Source: CAG-103 sp963627135 (GTDB lineage Bacteria; Bacillota; Clostridia; Oscillospirales; Oscillospiraceae). Taken from it: 64,000 bases of DNA. The notes beneath the pieces are model-generated. The model made no database searches and was not told the origin of the DNA. It saw nothing but the letters and a program-made list of their open reading frames with translations. The stretch lies in the NCBI GenBank assembly GCA_963627135.1, contig CAVFZY010000029.1, positions 1-64,000 on the forward strand, read 5' to 3'. A program made the translations under genes and the position numbers. Shown here piece after piece: positions 6,740 to 14,500 of this stretch (positions within the stretch are counted from its first letter, which is position 1; every line of letters starts with the position of its first letter).

Positions 6740-8230
6740 ATGAAAGATCAAAAGTGGTTTGAAGACATGGAGCAGCGCATCCCGCACGGCGAGGTGCGCA
6801 CCCGTTTTGCGCCCAGCCCGACGGGCTATATGCACGTCGGCAATCTGCGCACGGCGCTGTATACGTACCTGATCGCGCGGCACGCCGACGGCAAGTTCAT
6901 CCTGCGCATTGAGGACACCGATCAGGGCCGCTATGTGGAGGGCGCAGTTGATGTCATTTACAGCACCATGCGCGCCTGTGGCCTGATGCATGATGAAGGC
7001 CCGGACGTCGGCGGCCCGGTCGGCCCGTATATCCAGACTGAGCGGCGGGGACTCTATAAAGAATATGCCGAGCTGCTCATCGCGCGCGGCCACGCCTACC
7101 GCTGCTTCTGCGATAAGGACGACGCTGCCGAAGAAAATGTTTCCGATGGCACGGTCATCCACAAATATGACGGCCGCTGCTCGCGCCTGAGCGAAGAAGA
7201 GATCGCGGCCAATCTCGCGGCCGGCAAGCCCTATGTCATCCGCCAGAAGATTCCGCGCGAGGGCAAGACCACCTTCCGTGACGAGATCTTCGGCGACATC
7301 ACGGTCGATAACGACACGCTCGACGATCAGGTGCTCATTAAGCGCGACGGCCTGCCGACGTATAACTTTGCCAACGTCATCGACGATCATCTCATGGGCA
7401 TCACGCACGTTGTGCGCGGGTCGGAGTATCTGTCGTCCACGCCGAAGTATAATCTGCTCTATGAGGGCTTCGGCTGGGAGATCCCGCAGTATATCCACTG
7501 CTCGCCGGTCATGCGCGACCAGCACAACAAAATGTCCAAGCGCCACGGCGACCCGTCGTATGAGGACTTGATCGCGCAGGGCTATCTGTCGGAGGCCGTG
7601 GTCAACTATGTGGCACTGCTCGGCTGGGCACCCGGCGGCGAGCGGGAGATCTATTTGCTGCCCGAGCTCGTGGAGGCGTTCGACATCAAGGGCATCTCCA
7701 AATCCCCGGCCATCTTCGATATCGACAAGCTGAAGTATTTCAACAGCGAGTATATCCGCGCCATGACGCCGGAGCAGTTCGCCGCCGTGGCCGCGCCCTA
7801 TATCCGGCAGACGGTGAAAAACCCCGCCATCGATCCCGCGCAGATCGCGCTGCTGCTGCAGCAGCGCTGCGAGGTGCTCACGGACATTCCGGAGAAGGTG
7901 GACTTCTTTGACGCGCTGCCGGAGTACGACATCGCGCTCTATACGAATAAGAAGTCCAAGACCGATCCCACCGTCTCGCTCGAGATGCTCAAAACGGTGC
8001 GCCCCATGCTCGCGGAGCTCCCGGCCTGGGACGATGAGACGCTGCTCACGGCCATGAAGGATCTGGCTGAGCGGCTGGAAGTGAAAAACGCGAAGGTGAT
8101 GTGGCCGGTGCGCATTGCGGTGTCCGGCCGCGCGGTGACGCCCGGCGGCGCGGTGGAGATCTGCCGCATTCTCGGCCGGGACGAGACCCTGCGCCGGATC
8201 GATGCCGGCATCGCCAAACTGGAAGGATGA
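6740..8230 (+). CDS. gltX: Glutamyl-tRNA synthetase
   Basis: Class I synthetase charging tRNA-Glu, 496 residues. RFAPSPTGYMHVGNLRTALY (about residues 21-41) carries the HIGH motif, and KMSKRHGD (about 264) is the KMSKS loop. The family length and C-terminal anticodon-binding domain are normal. No GlnRS is in the window; most Firmicutes make Gln-tRNA through GatCAB, in which case this enzyme could also charge tRNA-Gln, but that cannot be judged here. GGAGG lies 11 nt before the start. The stop codon overlaps a possible ATG of the next gene. Confidence 0.96.
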   Translation: MKDQKWFEDMEQRIPHGEVRTRFAPSPTGYMHVGNLRTALYTYLIARHADGKFILRIEDTDQGRYVEGAVDVIYSTMRACGLMHDEGPDVGGPVGPYIQTERRGLYKEYAELLIARGHAYRCFCDKDDAAEENVSDGTVIHKYDGRCSRLSEEEIAANLAAGKPYVIRQKIPREGKTTFRDEIFGDITVDNDTLDDQVLIKRDGLPTYNFANVIDDHLMGITHVVRGSEYLSSTPKYNLLYEGFGWEIPQYIHCSPVMRDQHNKMSKRHGDPSYEDLIAQGYLSEAVVNYVALLGWAPGGEREIYLLPELVEAFDIKGISKSPAIFDIDKLKYFNSEYIRAMTPEQFAAVAAPYIRQTVKNPAIDPAQIALLLQQRCEVLTDIPEKVDFFDALPEYDIALYTNKKSKTDPTVSLEMLKTVRPMLAELPAWDDETLLTAMKDLAERLEVKNAKVMWPVRIAVSGRAVTPGGAVEICRILGRDETLRRIDAGIAKLEG

Positions 8231-8235
8231 GCGGC

Positions 8236-8910
8236 ATGAAAAAACGCACGGGCGTGGAGCGGGCGGTCATCGTCATGGCCGTCGTGGTCGTGCTGCTTGC
8301 GATCGCGCTGATCGTCGTCAATGTGGCCGGCATCCGTATCCATAAGCCGGCGCCGGAGGCCCCGGCCGCGACAAATCTGCCGCAGTTTCCGTTTTCTGAT
8401 GAGCCGGAGCTGATCCTCGGCAGCGGCCAGCTCCCGTCGCGCGACGCGCAGCAGGTGGTTTCCGTCGGCGGCGAGGACAAGACCATGCAGCTCGTCACCG
8501 GCTCGTTCGCACAGCGCGGCGGCCCGGACTTCTCGCTGTATCTGGACACCTCCGTGTTCCTGAGCACGGAGATGGACGGCAAGTGCTGCTTTGCCCGCGC
8601 GGACGACGCGAGCATGGACGCCTATTTGGAGATCGGCTATCACCCGGGCGCGGACGCGCAGACGCTCGCGGCCACGATTCTCAATGACTACGGCACCATT
8701 GCGGCCATGGAGCCGCTCGGTCAGGTCAAGCTCGGAGATTTGAATGCCTACGGCGTCAGCGGTGCCACGGTGCAAAAACAGCTCGAGGCATACCTGATCC
8801 CGACGGCGGACGGCTGCATTTCGGTCGTGCTCTGCCGGGCGGGAACGGCACCGGCAGGCTGGTACGAGAGCCTGCTTGCATCGGCGCAGACGCTGCAGAT
8901 CACCGGCTGA
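8236..8910 (+). CDS. Membrane-anchored extracytoplasmic protein of unknown function
   Basis: A 224-residue protein. It has a short basic N-terminus, one transmembrane helix (about residues 9-33, rich in Val/Ile/Ala), a Pro/Ala linker, and a soluble domain of about 165 residues outside the membrane. I do not recognise the domain; no lipobox, repeats or catalytic motif is evident. Start chosen at ATG 8236, which is 9 nt after GGAAGG; the alternative ATG 8227 overlaps the gltX stop but abuts the ribosome site. It lies directly after gltX and before ypeB, separated from ypeB by a hairpin. Confidence 0.65.
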   Translation: MKKRTGVERAVIVMAVVVVLLAIALIVVNVAGIRIHKPAPEAPAATNLPQFPFSDEPELILGSGQLPSRDAQQVVSVGGEDKTMQLVTGSFAQRGGPDFSLYLDTSVFLSTEMDGKCCFARADDASMDAYLEIGYHPGADAQTLAATILNDYGTIAAMEPLGQVKLGDLNAYGVSGATVQKQLEAYLIPTADGCISVVLCRAGTAPAGWYESLLASAQTLQITG

Positions 8911-8927
8911 GAAAAATTGCACATCAA

Positions 8928-8968
8928 AACCACCCTTTCCGGCAACACTAGTCCGGAAGGGGTGTTTT
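8928..8968 (+). terminator. Terminator-like hairpin that also contains the ypeB ribosome binding site
   Basis: The arm 8928-8942 pairs with 8953-8967 (one G-T pair) and is followed by TTTT. The 3' arm contains GGAAGGGG, the apparent ribosome binding site of ypeB, so the structure could both stop upstream transcription and mask that site. Confidence 0.55.
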
Positions 8969-8971
8969 GCT

Positions 8972-10330
8972 ATGAAGAAAAAAACACGCGTGCTCATCAT
9001 TTCCTACACGGCAGCGCTCGTCGCGGCGCTCGCGATCTGCCTGATTGCCTGCCGCACGGACGCCAACCGCCGCCAGACGGCCATGGACGCCAATTACCGC
9101 CACGCTTACGGCGAGGTGCTCAACGCTGTGCAGGATCTCGACAGTTCGCTGCAAAAGAGCCTGTATGCAACGACGGCGGCCATGGAGTGTACGGTCTGCA
9201 CGGACATCTACAGCAATGCGCAGACGGCGGAGATGGCGCTCGGCGTGCTGCCGGTCAACTCGCATGCGCTCGAGCGCATCGCGCGCAACATCGCCCTCGC
9301 CGGGGACTATGCGCGCACGCTCTCGCGCAATGCGGCGGAGGGCAAAACGTTTACCTCCGAGGAACTGGCGCACCTGCGCGCCTTTTCCGATGCCACGACG
9401 CAGCTGAGCACGCAGCTCGCGGCGCTCGGCCAGTCGCTCTATGACGGCGCGGTCACGACAACGGCGCATATGCGCAGCACGGAGTCATTGGAGAATCTGG
9501 GCCTGGAGACGGACCTGTCCGATACGCTCGAGGAAGAACTCGCGGCGCTGGCCGATTCGTTTGAGGAGCTTCCGCTCCCGATCGCGGACGGCAGCTATCA
9601 GGTGCGCACGGCGGCGGACTACGCCATGCTGGCGGGCCGCGACAAGGTCACGGAGGAGCAGGCGCAGGCCGCGGCTGCGGTTTTTCTGGACATGGATGCG
9701 GCGCGTCTGCAGGCGACCGGCCGCTCGGAGGGCGCCGTGCCGTGCTGGAACTTTGACATTGATGACGGGGACGACACGTCCTATATCGCGGTCACGGTGT
9801 CCGGCGGGGAAGTGCTGCGCTATTACTCCTCCTGTGCCGGCGGCGAACCGGCGCTTTCCACCGATGAGGCGGTGGAGGCAGCCGCGGCATTTCTGCGCGC
9901 GCGCGGCTATGACGGTATGCGCCTGATAGACACGGAGGACGCGGGGCAGTCGCTCATCTGCACGTTCTGCTATGTGCAGGACGATGTCCTGTGCACGGCG
10001 GATCAGCTCCGTGTGCGCGTCCGGCTCGATGACGGGACGGTCTGCGGCTTCTCGTCGGCGTCGTATCTGGACACGCACCGGGCGCGCACGTTCCCGGCGG
10101 ATACCATCGGCGCCGAGGCGGGACAGGCGGCTGTGCCCGGGGCGCTGAGGGTCATGGATACGCGCACGGTATTTCTCCGGCTCTACGGCGCGCGCGAAAC
10201 GCTGTGCTATGAGTACCTGTGCGAAACGGACGACGGGCAGCGCTGCGTCATCGCCGTCAATGCCCGCACCGGGCAGCAGGAGCGCATCCAGACCTCGGAT
10301 CTGTCTGGCGGGGTGCAGATGCAGTTTTGA
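8972..10330 (+). CDS. ypeB: Germination protein YpeB
   Basis: YpeB is the spore-inner-membrane partner of the cortex-lytic enzyme SleB. This 452-residue protein has one N-terminal transmembrane helix (about residues 5-23), a long helical YpeB_N-type region in which LQKSLYATTAAMECTVCTDIYSNAQTAEMALG is recognisable, and C-terminal PepSY-like segments beginning VTEEQAQAAAAVFL and ALSTDEAVEAAAAFLRARGY. Length matches the family (about 450). The canonical sleB-ypeB pairing is absent here: no SleB gene lies upstream or downstream. Start at ATG 8972, whose ribosome site lies in the preceding hairpin. It is the clearest sporulation-linked gene in the window. Confidence 0.85.
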   Translation: MKKKTRVLIISYTAALVAALAICLIACRTDANRRQTAMDANYRHAYGEVLNAVQDLDSSLQKSLYATTAAMECTVCTDIYSNAQTAEMALGVLPVNSHALERIARNIALAGDYARTLSRNAAEGKTFTSEELAHLRAFSDATTQLSTQLAALGQSLYDGAVTTTAHMRSTESLENLGLETDLSDTLEEELAALADSFEELPLPIADGSYQVRTAADYAMLAGRDKVTEEQAQAAAAVFLDMDAARLQATGRSEGAVPCWNFDIDDGDDTSYIAVTVSGGEVLRYYSSCAGGEPALSTDEAVEAAAAFLRARGYDGMRLIDTEDAGQSLICTFCYVQDDVLCTADQLRVRVRLDDGTVCGFSSASYLDTHRARTFPADTIGAEAGQAAVPGALRVMDTRTVFLRLYGARETLCYEYLCETDDGQRCVIAVNARTGQQERIQTSDLSGGVQMQF

Positions 10331-10340
10331 CGTGTCTCGA

Positions 10341-10369
10341 AAGAGGGAGAGCGAAAAGCTCTCCCTCTT
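10341..10369 (+). other. Perfect 12-bp hairpin after ypeB
   Basis: AAGAGGGAGAGC (10341-10352) pairs perfectly with 10358-10369 around a GAAAA loop. No T-tract follows on either strand, so termination would be factor-dependent or weak. The 3' arm overlaps the next promoter's -35. Confidence 0.5.
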
Positions 10370-10396
10370 GACGAAAAATTCCGAACAGTGTATGAT
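10368..10396 (+). promoter_or_regulatory. Promoter for the zinc-ribbon/Big2 protein gene
   Basis: TTGACG (10368-10373), 17-bp spacer, TATGAT (10391-10396). It lies about 45 bp before the ATG at 10442. Confidence 0.7.
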
Positions 10397-10441
10397 ATAA
10401 AAACAAATGCATATCAGATCTTTACATATTGGAGGCTTCTT

Positions 10442-11077
10442 ATGAGCGTCATTCCCAAGATCACCTGCCGGCGCTGCGGGCGCGAGTATTCCGGCCTGCG
10501 CAGCCGCTGTCCATATTGCGGTACGAGCCGCAGCAGATCCGCAGAGCGTATCCCGCTGCGCACATCCAGCGAAAATGCAGGCACGCCGGCGGCGGAGCAC
10601 GCCGCGGTCAACACGAAGTGGCAAATGCTCTTCGGTGGCATTTTGCTCATCGCGGTCGTTGCGGCCGTCATTGTACTTATCACCGTGAGCCTGAGCGCCA
10701 GCAAAAATGCTTCGGCATCCGCGGAGCCGACCCCGCCGTCGACGGTGTCCAGCGCCGCACCGGTCACCACGCCGACTCCGACGCCGGAGACGACCCCAAC
10801 CCCGACGCCGACACCATCGGTCACGAGCATCACCATCACGTTCCTTGGCAGCAAGCGCACGGAGTTTGCGGCCAAGGTCGGCGACGAGGTGCCGCTCGGT
10901 ACGACGATCTATCCGACCGGCGGCGACCAGACCGTCACGTGGTCGAGCAAGGATGAATCCATTGCCAAGGTCAGCGACAAGGGTGTCGTGACCGGCGTGG
11001 GCAAAGGCACGACGACGATCACGGCCGAGTGCGGCGACGTGAAGGCCGACTGCACGGTCTATATCACGGCGAAGTAA
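10442..11077 (+). CDS. Membrane protein with N-terminal zinc ribbon and C-terminal Big2 domain
   Basis: A 211-residue protein. Residues 1-25 form a cytosolic zinc ribbon (CRRCG and CPYCG), followed by a basic linker, one transmembrane helix (about 63-83), an extracytoplasmic Thr/Pro-rich spacer (about 95-125, TPTPTPETTPTPTPTP), and a bacterial Ig-like Big2 domain ending in VTWSSKDESIAKVSDKGVVTGVGKGTTTITAECG. This architecture suggests a cell-surface or sensor protein, with the ribbon inside and the Ig fold outside. Start at ATG 10442 with TGGAGG upstream; an earlier in-frame ATG at 10388 lies inside the promoter. Monocistronic, followed by a hairpin. Confidence 0.8.
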   Translation: MSVIPKITCRRCGREYSGLRSRCPYCGTSRSRSAERIPLRTSSENAGTPAAEHAAVNTKWQMLFGGILLIAVVAAVIVLITVSLSASKNASASAEPTPPSTVSSAAPVTTPTPTPETTPTPTPTPSVTSITITFLGSKRTEFAAKVGDEVPLGTTIYPTGGDQTVTWSSKDESIAKVSDKGVVTGVGKGTTTITAECGDVKADCTVYITAK

Positions 11078-11088
11078 AATGATCCGGA

Positions 11089-11121
11089 TTCGACGGCTCT
11101 GATTTTTTCGGAGCCGTCGAA
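11089..11121 (+). terminator. Hairpin after the zinc-ribbon/Big2 gene
   Basis: An 11-bp perfect stem (11089-11099 with 11111-11121). The T-run lies in the loop rather than downstream, so its strength as an intrinsic terminator is uncertain. Confidence 0.4.
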
Positions 11122-11129
11122 AAAAGGGG

Positions 11130-11158
11130 TTGACAAAAAGGTGCAGATGCGTTAGAAT
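11130..11158 (+). promoter_or_regulatory. Promoter for tRNA-Val
   Basis: TTGACA (11130-11135), 17-bp spacer, TAGAAT (11153-11158), 15 bp before the mature tRNA 5' end. Confidence 0.75.
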
Positions 11159-11173
11159 AACCAACGCTGACAC

Positions 11174-11250
11174 GGACGATTAGCTCAGCTGGTATGAGCA
11201 TCCGCTTGACGTGCGGAGGGTCACAGGTTCGAGTCCTGTATCGTCCACCA
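11174..11250 (+). tRNA. tRNA-Val (anticodon GAC)
   Basis: Acceptor GGACGAT pairs with ATCGTCC, followed by an encoded ACCA end. The D arm is AGCTCAGCTGGTATGAGC, the anticodon stem is TCCGC/GCGGA with loop TTGACGT (anticodon GAC, reads GUC/GUU), and the T arm has GGTTCGAGTCC. It is followed by a strong terminator and, 40-330 bp further on, by an integrase fragment, making this tRNA a possible former phage attachment site. Confidence 0.95.
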
Positions 11251-11255
11251 CGAAG

Positions 11256-11290
11256 AATCCCGCAATCCATTGAGATTGCGGGATTTTTTG
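11256..11290 (+). terminator. Intrinsic terminator of tRNA-Val
   Basis: A perfect 12-bp stem (11256-11267 with 11274-11285), loop CATTGA, followed by a T-run. The loop resembles those of the tRNA-Gly and asnA terminators. Confidence 0.9.
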
Positions 11291-11315
11291 CGTTTTGCAG
11301 CACGTCTGCATTGTG

Positions 11316-11580
11316 TCATGCCGGCCGTTGAGACGGGCTAAAAATGCGGCTATCAGGCGTCTGCCGAGGCGTTTGGGGATATTTTTGGGGATGTTTTTGG
11401 GGATATTTTTCGGGCGTTTCCGTGCTGGGAAAGGCCTGCAGGACTGTGCCGAGGTTGGCCTCCGGGCTGCGCTCGATCAGATGCGTGTAAATATTTAGCG
11501 TGGTCTCTACCTTAGAGTGCCCGGCTAGATACTGCACGACCTTGACATTGGCGCCGGACAGCATCAGGTTGGTGACGTGG
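11316..11580 (-). pseudogene. C-terminal fragment of a phage-type tyrosine integrase
   Basis: About 88 codons survive. The segment VTNLMLSGANVKVVQYLAGHSKVETTLNIYTHLI matches the end of the tyrosine-recombinase catalytic domain: the second conserved box with GHS and the Tyr nucleophile in the NIYTHL position. The Arg-x-x-Arg box and everything upstream are gone. The minus-strand sequence immediately before VTNLM is antisense to the polyvalent protein, which puts the deletion junction at about 11572-11580. The tail has a KYPQKHPQKYPQ repeat encoded by near-identical 15-bp units (about 11371-11415). The position next to tRNA-Val suggests a former integrase gene at the left end of a prophage. Confidence 0.8.
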
Positions 11581-14500
11581 CCCGCAAGGTGGCCGAGGCG
11601 ACCGGCGTGAACGTCGTGTTCTTTGAATCGAAGACCGACGAGGGCGGCAAGTATCTCGGCATGAACGGCGCATACCGCGACGGCACGATCTATCTGGACG
11701 TCAACGCCGGGAAGAACAACGTGGACATCGGCGAGACGGCCATCCTGAAGACGATGTCGCACGAGCTGACGCATTTCATCCAGCAGAACAGTGGCCAGTA
11801 CGAGGCACTGAAGGAATTCGTGGCGAACCATGTGCTCGAGAGCGGCGACAGCATCGAACGCCTCGCCCAGCAGAAGATCGACAACGACTCGACCGGCGAG
11901 CTGACGATGGACGGCGCGATGGACGAGGTCGTGGCCGATGCGTGCGAGATGATGCTGCGCAACACCGAGGCCGTGCAGCGGCTGGCGAATGAGAACCGCA
12001 GCCTCGCCGAGAAGATCCGCGACTGGATCGGCGACTTCGTGAAGAAACTGCGCGCCGCGTTCAAGGGCGACCGCGCCACGCACGACGAGGCGAGAGCCAT
12101 GCTCGACCGGATGCAGGAGCTGCAGAAGCTCTGGGACGATGCGCTGGTGGACGCGGCGAAGACGAAGGCGGGGAACGGCAAAACAGACTTCGACCACGCC
12201 GGGCAGGTAACGAACGCCGACGGAGAAATGGTCGCTGCGAGCAACGGCGAGGGCGGCGCTGTCTTTTCGCTTCGCACATACGACGAGGACGGAAGAGAAT
12301 ATCTGAACAAGTGGCTCGAACGGGCGGAGAAGAAAAAACGCGTCACGCGCGAGGACGCGGATGACATCAGAAACCAGCTCGACTACATCTACCGTATCTG
12401 CAGGGAGTATGAGGGAAAGTATGCTCCGTTCGGCGCGTGGAGCAACGCGGCGGTGGTATACGGGGCGAACGGAAAACCGCTGTTTTCTGTCGTGAAGCAA
12501 AATGGCGAGTACGCCATGAATCTGGACTTCTCGCTCGTGTGCAAAAAGCGCAGAACGCTGGACGCCGTGCTCAACGAGCTCGTTCGCCGCGGCGTAGCGG
12601 ACAATATGAATCTTGGAAAAGAATCCATTGTCCGGATCAATGACATCATCCATCAGCATGGCTTTGAGACTGCGTGCAAGCTGTGCTTTGTGGACGCGAA
12701 GAGATACCGGCAGGCAAGCGTTTCCGACACGTTTGTTGATTTGTACAACGGCCTCGTGAAGAGCCTTGTGCCTTCCGGATCTGACGTGCAGATCGACTAC
12801 TTCAACTATGGCGGGGACAGCGCGAAGCTGGCGAGCGGGGCTGGCATTGACGCCATGCCGGACTCGGCGCTGGATTTCTCGCACGTGGACGAAGTGCTCA
12901 GAACCTATGGCAAACTCACGGCGGAGCACAAGGCGGCAAAGTACATCCGCGAAAACGCTGCGGCGCGAAAGCTCGTGTCCAGATCGGACTTTTTGTCGAG
13001 CTACGGTTTCGGAAACGTGAAGCGGGAAAACCCGGAGCTTCTCGGCCTCTACAATTCCAAAAAGGGCTCTGCCGGGCCGAAGGCTGCCTTTGGTGACGTG
13101 CAGTACCTCAACGACATCCTCCCCAGAAGAAACTGGTCTGCCAAAAAGGCGTATGCCGTCGGCGGCGTGCGCGCGCAGAGCTTCAGCGATTACGTGCCGC
13201 GCATGGTGTTTGACTATGTGCAGATGATCGCCGACCTGAGCGCAAAGAAGCTACCCGCACATGCATACACGAAAGAGCCACTGTTCGTCAAACAGTTTGG
13301 CCTGACGGGCATGAAGATCAACATGTCGCTGATTCCGGCGGTATCTGAGGGCGGCGTTTCGGCCGGTCTTGATGCGAACGGGAATTATGTCTGGGCCGAT
13401 GAGTCATTTGATTATGACACGGCAATGGATATCCAGGAGGCCGACGGATACCGCGACAACTGCGGCACGATTTGCGTCGGCGTGTCTGACGCGCACATCC
13501 GCAAATTGATGTCGGACCCGAATATCCGGATGGTTATTCCTTACCACAAGAGCGGCCTGAACCCGATCGTGGCGCACATGGTCAAGATTTCGGAATTTAC
13601 GGACTACACGGATTTCCAGAACACGCGCTATGCAAACGGGACGAAGCTGAACGTGCCGGACGCGAAGCGCGAGCCAAACTTCAACCAGATCCTGCACGAC
13701 ATGGGAGCGAACGGAGACCCGCGTGCTGCGGCGCAGAAATACCTCAACTGGTGCGAGGAACACGGATATCTGCCGAAATTTGACCAGTTTGCATATAAGT
13801 ATGTAAACGGTGAGCGCGTGATGGATGAAAACTACTACAAGCTCCTTGAGGACTTTACGACGCTCGTTGATGGAGAATATCACGCGCAGGAAGCCGTGAA
13901 GATGGTGTTCCCGGACGAGAACAGCGCCTTCGGCTCTATCGCCAGCCTGATCGAAGAGGGGCTCGACGAGGACGCCGTGCTCGAGGGCAGACGCGCGGAA
14001 AACGTCGGCGGGATCTGCGACGAGATCGAAAAGCAGATCGGCGACGTGCAGTATTCCATCCGCGATGAATTCTCTGACGAGATTGATGAGTGGGCGCGGA
14101 GTGGTATGCGCGAGAATGAACAGTTTGTTCTCGGAAGCACCGGCCCCGTACTGCAGGGCCTCGGCGCAATCGAGAGCGACATCTTCATGAACGGTGACAA
14201 GATTAAAAAGATCTTGACAGACCACCCGGAGATGACGCTTACGGAAATCAAGAAGATCCCTAAAATTCTGGAGGATCCTGCGATTGTCCTAAAAAGCAAG
14301 ACAAGGAAAAATAGCATTGTAGTATTTGGAACATACAAGGCGGTAAACCAAAAGCCTTTCCTTGCTTCTATGGACCTCAGACCAATGGAGCGTGGCTTTG
14401 CCATTGACGATATGCAGAAAGTCACCAGCGCCTATACGAAAACAGAGACGTTGAGGAAAACAGCAGAAGAAAACGGGCGGGATTTTCTCCTCAGCAGCGA

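Noticed and set aside
11371..11415. Near-identical 15-bp repeats as integrase binding sites.
   Set aside because: They lie within the integrase coding frame and encode its KYPQKHPQKYPQ tail, so coding repeats are the simpler reading.
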